From assembly GCF_017355785.1 (NCBI RefSeq), contig NZ_JAFEWE010000004.1, positions 124,001 through 188,000 on the forward strand: DNA of 64,000 nucleotides, given 5' to 3'. Of this stretch, positions 9,341-18,049 are shown piece after piece (positions within the stretch are counted from its first letter, which is position 1; each line of letters opens with the position of its first letter). The stretch comes from Desertivirga arenae (GTDB lineage: Bacteria; Bacteroidota; Bacteroidia; Sphingobacteriales; Sphingobacteriaceae). The translations under genes and the position numbers were made by a program. The notes beneath the pieces are model-generated. The model ran no database searches. It saw only the letters and a program-made list of their open reading frames with translations, and was not told the DNA's origin.

Positions 9341-10489
9341 ATGAAAATTAAATCTCTTATTTTATTAGTTGCCGTTACAGCAGTTAGTTACTTAAGCTCT
9401 TGCTCCATCGAAGAAGGGAGCCCCTTGTATGATGGTAAAATAGTAAAGATTAATTACACCTGGGAGAAGACAGCCGATTCGCTTCAGGAAAGTACTTATA
9501 ACACCTATCTTTCGGCCAATACAAAGTACTTCAAGCAAAATAATACGGGCAATAATGGCTTCAACTATTGGTGGAATGCTCATGTGTTGGATGTTTTCGT
9601 AGATGGCTATATGAGGACAAACGATGACGCCTTCAAGACTAAGATGAAGTTTTTACTTAACGGTCTTAGAGAAACCAATGGGGGTACGTATATCAATGAT
9701 TACTACGATGATATGGAATGGTTAGGCTTGTCTTCTTTAAGGGCCTATAAAGCGACCGGAGATAATGAGTATCTAAATGTCGCTAATCTTCTATGGACAG
9801 ATATAAAAACAGGCATAAATGCACAACAAGGTGGAGGGGTAGCATGGCGAAAAAGCCAATTAAACTATAAAAATACTCCAGCTAATGCACCTGCAATCAT
9901 TTTGGCTTGTAGGTTGTATGAAACTCAGAAACGAGCAGAGGATTTGCAAACTGCTCAAGCGCTGTATACTTGGCTAAAAAATACGCTGGTGGATCCAAAT
10001 TCAGGGCAAGTATGGGATGGGATCAATTCTAAGAACGATGGAGCTATAGATAAAAATGTCTATACGTACAATCAAGGGGTTTTTGTCGGTGCAGGTTTAG
10101 AGCTTTACAAGAATACCGGGAATAACATGTACCTTGTGGATGCTGTAAAGACAGCGAATAATATATTAGCTGATGCCAATGTCTCTCCCGGAGGATTATT
10201 GAAGAACGAAAACCAGGGCGACGGAGGATTATTTAAAGGAATTTTAGTACGGTATCTTACGCTGTTGGCCCTCGAGCCCGCTGTTAAAGAGAGTGACCGC
10301 ACCAATTATATTAAATTCCTTAAATACAATGCAGAAACTTTCTATACAAAAGCTATTTCCCGGCCGGGAATGCTCGTTAGTCCTAATTGGAGTGCCATGC
10401 CTGGGACTAGTGTAGATCTCTCGACTCAGTTAAGCGGTTTGATGTTGCTCGAAGCTGCTGCAACGCTTAAAAAGCAAGAAAAGATTTAA
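9341..10489 (+). CDS. GH76 endo-alpha-1,6-mannanase lipoprotein
   Basis: This 382 aa protein has a lipobox LSSC (Cys21) and then a GH76 (alpha/alpha)6 barrel. The catalytic Asp-Asp pair is at residues 123-124 in NDYYDDMEWLGL. Other family motifs are NYWWNAHVLDVFVDGYMR, GGVAWRKSQLNYKNTPANAP and YTYNQGVFVGAGLEL. GH76 enzymes cut the alpha-1,6-mannan backbone of fungal or bacterial mannan. The lipid anchor places it at the membrane surface, where it would feed the SusCD pair. No other glycoside hydrolase gene is nearby, so side-chain removal must be done elsewhere. Confidence 0.9.
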   Translation: MKIKSLILLVAVTAVSYLSSCSIEEGSPLYDGKIVKINYTWEKTADSLQESTYNTYLSANTKYFKQNNTGNNGFNYWWNAHVLDVFVDGYMRTNDDAFKTKMKFLLNGLRETNGGTYINDYYDDMEWLGLSSLRAYKATGDNEYLNVANLLWTDIKTGINAQQGGGVAWRKSQLNYKNTPANAPAIILACRLYETQKRAEDLQTAQALYTWLKNTLVDPNSGQVWDGINSKNDGAIDKNVYTYNQGVFVGAGLELYKNTGNNMYLVDAVKTANNILADANVSPGGLLKNENQGDGGLFKGILVRYLTLLALEPAVKESDRTNYIKFLKYNAETFYTKAISRPGMLVSPNWSAMPGTSVDLSTQLSGLMLLEAAATLKKQEKI

Positions 10490-10518
10490 CCTGGATAAGG
10501 TTGGTTAGTTTCGGTAAA

Positions 10519-10546
10519 GGGCACGGGCAACTGTGTCCTTTTTTCA
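10519..10546 (+). terminator. Rho-independent terminator after GH76 gene
   Basis: A GGGCAC/GTGTCC stem (one G-U pair) is followed by six T. It closes the polysaccharide locus. Confidence 0.7.
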
Positions 10547-10605
10547 TTGAGTTAATCCTTGGATAAACAGGTCTATGCTATATCTTAGCAGGACTAGAGT
10601 CGACA

Positions 10606-12153
10606 TTGATACGAGCTACCCTTATATTTCTCTCTGCAAGCCTTTTTGTTGCTTGTAAATCTGTTCAACAATCAAACGAGCAGTTTTATAAAGATCGTAT
10701 GCCTCAGCAATTGAGATCTGAGGTAGAACTTGTTCATACCAAACTCAATAAATATCACCCACAGCTATATCGGTACATTAATAAAGAAGCGCTTGATAAT
10801 AAATTCGACAGCGTTAAAGCAAGTATTACAAAGCCTTTACCTGCTAATGATTTTTATTTAAAGCTGAGCCCAGTAGTTGCAGCTGTTAGGCAGGGGCATG
10901 CTACTTTGTCTATTCCTTATGTCATAGAGAAAAAGGAGGAAGAGAGTATAAGGCAGCTAGGCTACCGCCCCTGGTTTCCCTTTAAGGCAGAGTTTATTAA
11001 CGAACGCTTTTACATCCTTAAAGACAGTAGGCAAACTCCGGAAGTGGAAGCAGGGACAGAAATTGTAAGTATTAATGGAGCTGGTCCAAAGGAGATATTC
11101 AGGAAATACTATAGCGGGATTTCAAGAGATGGCTATAATGAAACGTTTCTGCCTAAAAAATTCACTACTATATTATATTATTATCTGAAAGAACAGAAGG
11201 AAAAGGCTTCCATTGACTTTAAGTTGAGGTTTAAGGATTCCACATGGAATTATAGTTTGGACAAGGAAGGTCGCAGCTTGAATACCCCTAAATCTTTAAT
11301 AGGTGCTATACCCAAAAAGAAGAGTAGCGTCAGCAAGCCAAAAGGGGATAAGGACCAAAACCTATTGACATCCCGCTCGAAAGCGAAGACACTTAAGTTT
11401 TATAAGGGGGACAGTAGTATTGCAGTATTGAGAATAAGTAATTTCCGTAAAGACGCCTATAAGTCTTTCTACAGAAAGAGTTTTGAGTTTATTAGCAGCC
11501 CACGAACGAAAGCTTTAATTATTGATCTGCGGGATAATCCGGGTGGTTATGCTAAAGATGCGGGAGAACTGTACTCATACCTGATGGATAGTAGCGTTAG
11601 ATTTAATAAGAGACTGGAGCTGACATCAAAAGCGAGCTTGTTAAAGAACTATAGGTTTATGAGCAAAGTGAAGTCGCCTTTTGTCAAACCTTTAATCTCT
11701 GCAGCTGCAACTATTGCAGCAATTCCACCCAGCCTGACTTTAAAGAAGGAAGGGGAAAGGCTGTACTCTTATTCAGAAGGTTCTTCCAAAAGCCTCCGGC
11801 CAAAGACCAAACATTTTGCAGGAAAAGTTTACGTATTAATAAATGGAGGAACATTCTCCGCCGCAAGTCTTCTTGCTGCTAATTTAAAAGGAAGTGGAAG
11901 AGCGTTTTTTGTAGGTACAGAAACAGGTGGATCCGAAAACGGTTGTGTTGCTGGTTTTTTACCTGTATTTACTTTGCCTTATTCTAAACTTAGTCTTCGT
12001 TTCGGCCTGGCTGCTGTTGAGCCTTACTATGCTACCGGGAAGGAAGGCCGGGGCGTATTTCCGGATATTGAGGTTAAGCCAACTCTTCAGGACCGCTTAA
12101 AAGGAGTGGATCCGGAATTGACGCGGGTTGTTGAAGAGCTTAGGGGGAAGTAG
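10606..12153 (+). CDS. S41-family peptidase, lipoprotein
   Basis: This 515 aa protein starts at a TTG at 10606, giving a signal peptide with lipobox LFVAC (Cys17). A PDZ-like region lies near 130-180 (AGTEIVSINGAGPKEIF). The S41 tail-specific protease core follows, with IIDLRDNPGGY and the nucleophile region GGTFSAASLLAANL. S41 enzymes cleave unfolded or C-terminally tagged proteins in the periplasm. There is an unusual ~100 residue basic insert before the core. It has its own transcription unit after the GH76 terminator. The substrate is unknown. Confidence 0.8.
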   Translation: MIRATLIFLSASLFVACKSVQQSNEQFYKDRMPQQLRSEVELVHTKLNKYHPQLYRYINKEALDNKFDSVKASITKPLPANDFYLKLSPVVAAVRQGHATLSIPYVIEKKEEESIRQLGYRPWFPFKAEFINERFYILKDSRQTPEVEAGTEIVSINGAGPKEIFRKYYSGISRDGYNETFLPKKFTTILYYYLKEQKEKASIDFKLRFKDSTWNYSLDKEGRSLNTPKSLIGAIPKKKSSVSKPKGDKDQNLLTSRSKAKTLKFYKGDSSIAVLRISNFRKDAYKSFYRKSFEFISSPRTKALIIDLRDNPGGYAKDAGELYSYLMDSSVRFNKRLELTSKASLLKNYRFMSKVKSPFVKPLISAAATIAAIPPSLTLKKEGERLYSYSEGSSKSLRPKTKHFAGKVYVLINGGTFSAASLLAANLKGSGRAFFVGTETGGSENGCVAGFLPVFTLPYSKLSLRFGLAAVEPYYATGKEGRGVFPDIEVKPTLQDRLKGVDPELTRVVEELRGK

Positions 12154-12290
12154 GATAGAAAGCATTATCTCCCCAGTTCTCGCTTTGAAAACTATATATG
12201 AGAAATTCTTTGTCTGTTGTATTGGTCTAAATTCGGTAAGTTAGCATCTGAAACAAGAACTCGCTCGGAACTCAATATTTGGCCATACTA

Positions 12291-13112
12291 ATGAAATTCC
12301 AGCAAATACAACCCTACCCCTCGCTGCAAAGCTTTATCGAACGGATCTTTGTACTTGAATGTGAAGGCAAGCTTCCTATTAATGATCTAAAGCTCATTGT
12401 TCCCAATGCTTGTGTAAAGCTTGTGTTTCCCTTTAAGAACTCCATTACGGCAGATTTTAACGGAAGTACGTTCTTTTCAAAGGAAGGGAAGGTGACATTA
12501 ATAGGCTTTAGCGACTTGCCGTCTGTGGTGGATATTGGGGAGGACGAACCGTCAGGAAATATTACAGTTGAGTTTAGTCCTCTTGGCGCTTATCGTTTTT
12601 TTAATCTCCGTTTTTCTGAAATAAAAAATACCATTTATTTACTAGAGGATGTGCTGGGGAAGGAATGTCGACAATTGGAAGATCGTTTAGAGCAAACGAA
12701 AACGGTTGAGGAGAGACTAAAGCTGATCCAGGATTTTTTGTTACGAACGTTCATATTTAATGAGCCTGATACTGTATATGAGTACTGCGTACAACGACTT
12801 ATCCAGGATAAAGGCCGGACCCTCATTTCTGACCTGGAACATTCGACAGGTTACAGCTCCCGCTGGCTCAATGCTAAGTTTAATGATAACATTGGTACCA
12901 GTGCGAAGAATCTGAGTAGTATAATTCGTTTCCAACAATATTATCAAGCGGTAAACTCTAACCGGGAAGCTTTCTTTTTTGAACGCGAGTTTTATCATTA
13001 CTATTACGATCAGTCACACTTTATCAAGGATATTAAACGCTTCACTGGTTTTGCTCCGAAGCAGCTTTTGCAGAAGAGCAATGACTACGACAGGTTTTTC
13101 TACAAAGGCTAG
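12291..13112 (+). CDS. AraC-family transcriptional regulator
   Basis: This is a 273 aa protein from the ATG at 12291. The N-terminal ~150 residues match the DUF6597-type domain (YPSLQSFIERIFVLECEG, NITVEFSPLGAYRFFNL). The C-terminal part is a degenerate AraC double HTH (LEHSTGYSSRWLNAKF, then YYDQSHFIKDIKRFTGFAPKQ). The second helix motif (DQSHFIKDIKRFTGFAPKQ) is classic. It precedes a VOC and a YCII gene in the same direction, which it may regulate. Confidence 0.8.
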   Translation: MKFQQIQPYPSLQSFIERIFVLECEGKLPINDLKLIVPNACVKLVFPFKNSITADFNGSTFFSKEGKVTLIGFSDLPSVVDIGEDEPSGNITVEFSPLGAYRFFNLRFSEIKNTIYLLEDVLGKECRQLEDRLEQTKTVEERLKLIQDFLLRTFIFNEPDTVYEYCVQRLIQDKGRTLISDLEHSTGYSSRWLNAKFNDNIGTSAKNLSSIIRFQQYYQAVNSNREAFFFEREFYHYYYDQSHFIKDIKRFTGFAPKQLLQKSNDYDRFFYKG

Positions 13113-13184
13113 CACTTCCGATTTTTACAATTTTTGCTTTTGGGGTACCACTACCTTTGAGATGTAAATCAAAACGAAAAGCAT

Positions 13185-13550
13185 ATGAAGAATCTAGTAA
13201 ACTGGATTGAGATCCCGGTAAGTAACTTTGATAGAGCAGTAAAATTTTACTCATCGATCTTGGAGATAGAGATTAGCTCATTTGAAATGGATGGAGCTCA
13301 ATACGGAGTGTTCCCTTCTGAGGACCAGAGGAATACTGGCGCCTTAGTGAAAAGCGAATATCATGAGCCTTCCCCTAACGGTGTGATCATTTACCTTAAT
13401 GGGGGAGAGGATTTAAATATTATTCTGAATAAAGTGAAAGACGCAGGAGGAGAAGTGATAATGGAGAAGGCTTACTTAGGTGAGCAGGCAGGATATGTTG
13501 GTATGTTTAGCGATACTGAAGGAAACAAAATTGGTTTACAGCATAATTAA
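13185..13550 (+). CDS. VOC (glyoxalase/bleomycin-resistance fold) protein
   Basis: This 121 aa single-domain VOC protein starts NWIEIPVSNFDRAVKFYSSI and ends AGYVGMFSDTEGNKIGLQ, the two signature halves of the beta-alpha-beta-beta-beta fold. Such proteins are small metal-dependent enzymes or binding proteins; the substrate cannot be told from sequence. It is 7 bp upstream of the YCII gene and likely cotranscribed with it. Confidence 0.85.
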   Translation: MKNLVNWIEIPVSNFDRAVKFYSSILEIEISSFEMDGAQYGVFPSEDQRNTGALVKSEYHEPSPNGVIIYLNGGEDLNIILNKVKDAGGEVIMEKAYLGEQAGYVGMFSDTEGNKIGLQHN

Positions 13551-13557
13551 TACGACT

Positions 13558-13854
13558 ATGAAATATTTCATGTATAAATTAATCGCGCCTCGTCCAACTT
13601 TTCACTTGGATATGAATGAGGAAGAAAAAGCAGTAATGGACGAACATATAGCTTATTGGAATGGCTTGTTTTTAGAACGAAAAATTTTGATCTACGGCCC
13701 GGTACTTGACCCTGAAGGAGTATTTGGTTTAGGTATCCTGGAAGTTGAATCTGATGAGGAAGCAGAGGAGCTGGTAGCCAAGGATCCTGCTGTGAGCTCC
13801 GGTATTTGCGGTAAGGAAGTTATTCCTATGATGGCAGGATTAGTAAGGCAATAG
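13558..13854 (+). CDS. YCII-related protein
   Basis: This 98 aa protein, from the ATG at 13558, has the YCII ferredoxin-like fold: YKLIAPRPTFHLDMNEEE, then MDEHIAYWNGLFLERKILIYGPV with the conserved His, and a C-terminal DPAVSSGI segment. The family's function is poorly defined; some are dehydrochlorinase-like enzymes. The ATG is preferred over an upstream in-frame start inside the VOC gene. A terminator follows. Confidence 0.8.
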   Translation: MKYFMYKLIAPRPTFHLDMNEEEKAVMDEHIAYWNGLFLERKILIYGPVLDPEGVFGLGILEVESDEEAEELVAKDPAVSSGICGKEVIPMMAGLVRQ

Positions 13855-13884
13855 TTTCAATATTACTTCTGCTAAGTTTAATTG

Positions 13885-13919
13885 AATGGCCTGGCTCCTA
13901 CTTAGGCCATTCCTTTTTT
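13885..13919 (+). terminator. Terminator after VOC-YCII pair
   Basis: AATGGCCT/AGGCCATT is an 8 bp perfect stem followed by CCTTTTTT. Confidence 0.8.
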
Positions 13920-14025
13920 GGGGCTTGCCTGTCTCCTGTTATATAGTTATAAACCTATTCTTTTATTCTTTCCTCTACAAGTTATTTTACTAGTATTGGA
14001 ACTTTCAAAGCAAAGAAAGACCATT

Positions 14026-14628
14026 ATGCAGTTTGACCGTCTTTTACAACAAATGTCTTTCATTCATGAGATTGATAAGATCAAATATATTTTCAGGAAG
14101 ACAAGATTATTTAATAGCGATCGTCACGAGAACGATGCTGAGCATAGCTGGCATTTGGCAATGATGGCGCTGGTGTTAGCGGAATATTCGAATGAAAAAG
14201 TGGACATTTTGAAAGTGCTGAAGATGCTACTTTTACATGATATTGTGGAAATTGACGCAGGAGACGTATTTTTCTTTGATTCTCTAGTAAGACAAGATAA
14301 TGCAGCTGCAGAGGAGAAAGCAGCGGAAAGAATCTTCGGTCTGCTTCCGGAAGATCAAGCTTTAGAGTTTATAGCTATCTGGAAAGAGTTTGAGGCTGCA
14401 GAAACACCAGAAGCTCTGTTTGCACGAGCGGTAGACAATCTGGAGCCTATCCTGCAAAATATTTCGAACGGTGGAGGAACCTGGAAGGAGTTTAATGTAG
14501 ATTATCAAACAGTCATAGATAAAAAGAGTATTATCGGCAAGGGCTCGGAGAAGGTTTGGGAGTTTACTAAGAAGCTTCTTTTTAAGAGCAGGGAGAATGG
14601 GTTGTTGGATGATAAGGGCATAGGTTAG
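14026..14628 (+). CDS. HD-domain hydrolase (YfbR/HDDC2-like)
   Basis: This 200 aa protein has the HD metal motifs in order: HENDAEHSWHLAMMA, LLHDIVEIDAGD and a late Asp in ARAVDNLEPI. Length and motifs match the YfbR/HDDC2 group of 5'-deoxynucleotidases, which act on dNMPs. An ATG at 14026 with a typical N-terminus (MQFDRLLQQMSFIHEIDKIK) is preferred to the TTG 108 bp upstream, which would add a hydrophobic stretch overlapping the terminator. Exact substrate is inferred. Confidence 0.75.
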   Translation: MQFDRLLQQMSFIHEIDKIKYIFRKTRLFNSDRHENDAEHSWHLAMMALVLAEYSNEKVDILKVLKMLLLHDIVEIDAGDVFFFDSLVRQDNAAAEEKAAERIFGLLPEDQALEFIAIWKEFEAAETPEALFARAVDNLEPILQNISNGGGTWKEFNVDYQTVIDKKSIIGKGSEKVWEFTKKLLFKSRENGLLDDKGIG

Positions 14629-14740
14629 CCTCTACTATTTTGAAGACTTAAATTTCTTTGGATTGGGTGCCTGCTACAAAGTATAATTGAAACTGAGCTT
14701 TTAATAACAATTCGTAATTTAGTGCCGAAAAATCTAAACT

Positions 14741-15796
14741 ATGAGGTCCGTACTATTTTACCTAAGCTTTATTCTATGCATCGCATTTGTTTGCTGTCAA
14801 AAAGAAGAAATTCAAACAGAAGAAATAACATCAGGAGAACCTGCATTAACTGATGATTCAATTGCAGTTAAAAACCTGACATCAGAGAAAAAGATCGCTC
14901 CCCGTCGGGGCGAATTTCATTTTCTCGGCTATGGCTATGATGTGACGGGAGAATATAGCGATTCTTCCGCTGTCCGTGGATCCGTTGTGGATATAGAGAA
15001 ATTACATAGGCTTCAACCTACAAGGGTGGTGATAGGGAAGCATACTTCTACTGAAACTAATATAATGACGACAAACAATGTTGAGGAGCTTGCGAGGCAA
15101 ATTTCGATGGATGTGATGGATGGTAGATTTTTCAATATGAAAGAGCAGGAGCGTAAGAAGTATTTTAAGGGTGAAATCAATACTTACATTTACCAAGATA
15201 ATCCTTTCACGAGCAAATATATTTATGGTAGATCCTGTGAAAAAAGGACGATAGGATTTTTGTCGTTTAATTATGGTTCCCTAGATTCTATCCTGATGCC
15301 AAGCTTTGAATCCGATATTAAAACTAAGACCCCCTCAGAGATAATCAGGAAGTATGGAACACATGTATTGACGCGGATAAATATAGGCTCTAAATTTACA
15401 GTAATGTACCAGTCAGAAACAACCAATCCTGATTGGGAAAAAGCTGCTCAGCAGGGACTTACAATTGCTCTTGCTAAGACGTTTGGTTCTTTTTCAGGCT
15501 ATCTTGATTATTTGGACAGCAAATCGGCGCCGGGAAATTATGCTCAAAAAATAAGTTTTAAGGCTAGTGGGGGTGATCCATCCTTAATTAAGGTAACTGT
15601 TGATCCTGTAACCAAAATCACTACTGTCGACCATGGAGAATGGATTAAATTTTTCAAAAACGAACAGGCGGAGCTGGTAAACATTCAGAACGTTCAGCCG
15701 ATTTATAATTTTATTTCTGATCCCGTTAAACAGAAAGAAGTGAAAGCCTACTTTGAAGAATATCTTTCGGCAAATGCTGGGATCCTAATAAGATAA
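14741..15796 (+). CDS. MACPF-domain lipoprotein, possible antagonism toxin
   Basis: This 351 aa protein has a signal peptide with a lipobox around FVCC (Cys18 or 19). It has an early GYGYDVTGEY motif and the membrane attack complex/perforin signature KYGTHVLTRINIGSK, with YGTH at residues 205-208. MACPF proteins make oligomeric pores. In Bacteroides, secreted MACPF proteins (BSAP family) kill related strains, and a lipid anchor would fit surface display. No immunity gene is recognisable next to it. It is alone between an HD hydrolase and a mobile-element scar. The toxin role is inferred; the domain call is firm. Confidence 0.85.
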   Translation: MRSVLFYLSFILCIAFVCCQKEEIQTEEITSGEPALTDDSIAVKNLTSEKKIAPRRGEFHFLGYGYDVTGEYSDSSAVRGSVVDIEKLHRLQPTRVVIGKHTSTETNIMTTNNVEELARQISMDVMDGRFFNMKEQERKKYFKGEINTYIYQDNPFTSKYIYGRSCEKRTIGFLSFNYGSLDSILMPSFESDIKTKTPSEIIRKYGTHVLTRINIGSKFTVMYQSETTNPDWEKAAQQGLTIALAKTFGSFSGYLDYLDSKSAPGNYAQKISFKASGGDPSLIKVTVDPVTKITTVDHGEWIKFFKNEQAELVNIQNVQPIYNFISDPVKQKEVKAYFEEYLSANAGILIR

Positions 15797-15891
15797 AGAA
15801 TCTTTTAGCAGTCATCTTATCTCTACCAGTTTTAGTTTCAGAACTTATGGATGCTGTATCTTTAATAGTTTTTCCCGGAAATTTTTGAAGA

Positions 15892-15974
15892 GGTAAATAA
15901 CTCAAGGTATTAAAAAAAGCCCTAAATCATAGATTTAAAAGCTCGCAGTGTATTTTGCTATCAAAAAAGTTGGG
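15892..15974. repeat. Left copy of ~80 bp direct repeat (att-like scar)
   Basis: This matches 17558-17643 imperfectly. A perfect 24 bp block (15947-15970 = 17616-17639, AGTGTATTTTGCTATCAAAA then AAGT) and a 16 bp block (CTAAATCATAGATTTA) are shared. The right copy is the 3' flank and terminator of tRNA-Pro; this left copy has a decayed hairpin stem and no tRNA. Confidence 0.8.
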
Positions 15975-16263
15975 CGGAGAACGATTGTTCGACCTTCAGT
16001 TTAATTTCGACGGAGGTCTTGAAGAATCTTTTAGCTACAAAAATGCAATGAAGAATGGAGACCTGAACGAGCGACTTCAAGTTCAGCAAGAGCAAATTAG
16101 TCCTGTCGTGGAACAAGAAGTGGAGGAAACTGCGGCTCCTTTGAAAATCCGAGGCTATCTTGAAGATGCCTTGGAATCTCTTTTTGGTGGATTCGGCAGT
16201 AATTTTTCGGAAGATGAGGACATGAAAAGGAGAAGGAAAAGATTTAAGGGACCGACAAGGTAG
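15955..16263 (+). pseudogene. 3' remnant of a gene fused to the repeat, possibly a relaxase tail
   Basis: A 102 codon frame opens at a TTG inside the direct repeat, so its first codons (MLSKK) come from the repeat and not from a native gene start. The rest (LFDLQFNFDGGLEESFSY, then GYLEDALESLFGGF and an end DMKRRRKRFKGPTR) looks like the C-terminal tail of a larger protein. The acidic-then-basic end resembles tails of Bacteroidota mobilisation relaxases, but there is no catalytic domain to confirm this. It is best read as a leftover of a departed element. Confidence 0.4.
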
Positions 16264-16310
16264 CTTAGACTGGCTAAAAAAAGAAAAATCATTTTATAAA
16301 ATTTGACACT

Positions 16311-16340
16311 GGAGCTAGGGGTATTTCCCGGCTCCTTTCT
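16311..16340 (+). terminator. Terminator after the remnant gene
   Basis: GGAGC..GGG pairs with CCC.GGCTCC and is followed by TTTCTTGTTTTC. Confidence 0.55.
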
Positions 16341-16430
16341 TGTTTTCTAACCGAACATCAGTCGCTGAACTTGTGAGATGGTTCTGAAAATTAGTAATAT
16401 TGAATATTGTTGTTCATTGTTAGAAGCCTT

Positions 16431-17429
16431 ATGCACAAGATCTTGTTATTTCTTATTTGCTTTATCGTACAATTTCAGTCTTCAAATGCCCAGTGGAGTG
16501 GTTCATGGATAAAAGTTAATGCAGTGTATCGGGATAATGCTGAATTAGAAGAGTCAAATCCACTTAAATATAATTATATCAGGTATAATTTTGCCAAGAA
16601 GGGTAGGGTTAATGTTTCAACATCCTATCAGAGTAAAGGAACTTCGTTTGCTTATCAATTTTCTGACAATCATTTTAAGATGAATTCTGATGCTGGATTT
16701 GTAGTGAATGAGTTTATAGTGGAAAAGGCTACTGAAGCTGAGTTTGTCTTATTGCAAAAAGGCAGTGTGGATTTCCAAGGCGAGGATTGTATTCGCCTGT
16801 TTTTTGTTCCTGAGTCCTCTTACCAGAAGTCCTTTGTTCCGTCCTCCGATAATATTCTTGCAGTTGCCGGTGTTGATACTGTTTATATTGCCAATGACAA
16901 GCTCTACCCATATTATAATGGAAGTGGAGATTATTTTGATGTATTAAAAGAGGGGGTGCCTTCACAGCCTTCTGAAAATCTTTATTTTTTTGCTACCTAC
17001 ATTGTAGGAAAAGATGGCCGGGCAGATAGTTTAAAGATTATTGAGAGCTTTAACCCGGCTTTTGATAAAAAGATCATCAAGAATTTCAATAAGACTAAAG
17101 ATAATTGGCAGCCTGCAATGTTAAATGGAAAAGCGGTAGCAGTTCAAATGAAGCAGGAGTATCACTATTTTTCTTCAAATACAATGTTACCTGTTATGGA
17201 TTATAGTATGAAGGGTAGCAAGGCTATGAAAGAAAATGATTTTACGGCTGCGCTTTATTTTTTTGACAAGGGTCTTGAAAAGTTACCTACTAGTATTGAA
17301 ATGCTTTATAAGCGTGCTTTATGTAAGTATGAGTTGGGTAACAAGGAAGGTGCTTGTAAGGATTTGAATTTGATTCAGCAGCTGGGAGATAGTACAGGCA
17401 AGGAATTATTACAAAAATGGTGCAAGTAG
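16431..17429 (+). CDS. Secreted protein with TonB-C-like and TPR regions
   Basis: This is a 332 aa protein from the ATG at 16431, with signal peptide ILLFLICFIVQFQSSNAQ. The middle part (YFFATYIVGKDGRADSLKII, FDKKIIKNFNKTKDNWQPA) resembles the C-terminal domain of TonB-like energy transducers without the membrane anchor. The last 90 residues form two TPR-like repeats (GSKAMKENDFTAALYFFDKG, YKRALCKYELGNKEGACKDL). It is periplasmic, function unknown. It lies between the two copies of the direct repeat, so it may have arrived with the element or been captured. Confidence 0.65.
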   Translation: MHKILLFLICFIVQFQSSNAQWSGSWIKVNAVYRDNAELEESNPLKYNYIRYNFAKKGRVNVSTSYQSKGTSFAYQFSDNHFKMNSDAGFVVNEFIVEKATEAEFVLLQKGSVDFQGEDCIRLFFVPESSYQKSFVPSSDNILAVAGVDTVYIANDKLYPYYNGSGDYFDVLKEGVPSQPSENLYFFATYIVGKDGRADSLKIIESFNPAFDKKIIKNFNKTKDNWQPAMLNGKAVAVQMKQEYHYFSSNTMLPVMDYSMKGSKAMKENDFTAALYFFDKGLEKLPTSIEMLYKRALCKYELGNKEGACKDLNLIQQLGDSTGKELLQKWCK

Positions 17430-17557
17430 GTCTTCATGTAATGCGGAGATTATGACTGTTATTATCCGCAAACTATGCGGATAATATGTATTTGTGTCCC
17501 TATAGTGTCCCCATTATTTGAAGCTAGTGCTGTTTCACCTAGAGTTTGTTTTGGATG

Positions 17558-17643
17558 GATAAATGACTCAAAAAAGCATTAAAAAAGCCCCTAAATCATA
17601 GATTTAAGGGCTCTTAGTGTATTTTGCTATCAAAAAAGTCGGG
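17558..17643. repeat. Right copy of ~80 bp direct repeat at tRNA-Pro 3' end
   Basis: Partner of 15892-15974, at 1669 bp spacing. It covers the tRNA-Pro terminator and reaches the discriminator base of the tRNA, the usual place for tyrosine-integrase attachment. Confidence 0.8.
17581..17612 (-). terminator. tRNA-Pro terminator
   Basis: On the minus strand AGCCC..TAAATC pairs with GATTTA..GGGCT and six T follow. It lies 26 bp beyond the tRNA 3' end. Confidence 0.8.
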
Positions 17644-17712
17644 ATGGCCGGATTTGAACCGACGACCTCCAGCACCCCATGCTGGCGCGATACCGGGCTA
17701 CGCTACATCCCG
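17639..17712 (-). tRNA. tRNA-Pro (anticodon GGG)
   Basis: The 74 nt minus-strand sequence has acceptor CGGGATG/CATCCCG with discriminator A. The anticodon arm is CCAGC-ATGGGGT-GCTGG, giving anticodon GGG. The T arm holds GGTTCAAATCC. CCA is not encoded. The intact gene borders the right copy of the direct repeat. Confidence 0.95.
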
Positions 17713-18049
17713 AGGACTAGAGTTCAAATATATAAAGCAATAGGAATAAATCCCAAGCTACTTTAGAAAATCTGGAAAAAAAAGGCTGTGAACTGTTACA
17801 ATTCCTTCAGGATCTTCGTCTTAGTATAAACACAATTTTAAAGTAGTCATGAGTGTTAGAGTTCAATTAGCAATAGCGGTTTCTCTGTTGTCCATTTTAT
17901 TTTCAACGGTATTAGTTCTATCCTGCTGTTATTCGGCGTAACGATAGGGGGTGTAAAGTCATTTACATTGTTAAATATATTTCTTAAAAGTAATTGTTTT
18001 AGAAAAATGAAAGTTTTATCTTTACATATCCTATCGAAATAAATGTACT
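17713..18049. other. Intergenic stretch with a possible promoter and micro-frame
   Basis: These 337 bases hold no full gene. TTG at 17994-17996 and TATCTTTA at 18017-18024 are 20 bp apart, a near-consensus Bacteroidota promoter for the 94 aa gene downstream. A 30-codon frame at 17849-17941 would encode one hydrophobic helix (VSLLSILFSTVLVLSCC); it could be a membrane microprotein, but nothing besides composition supports it. Confidence 0.35.
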
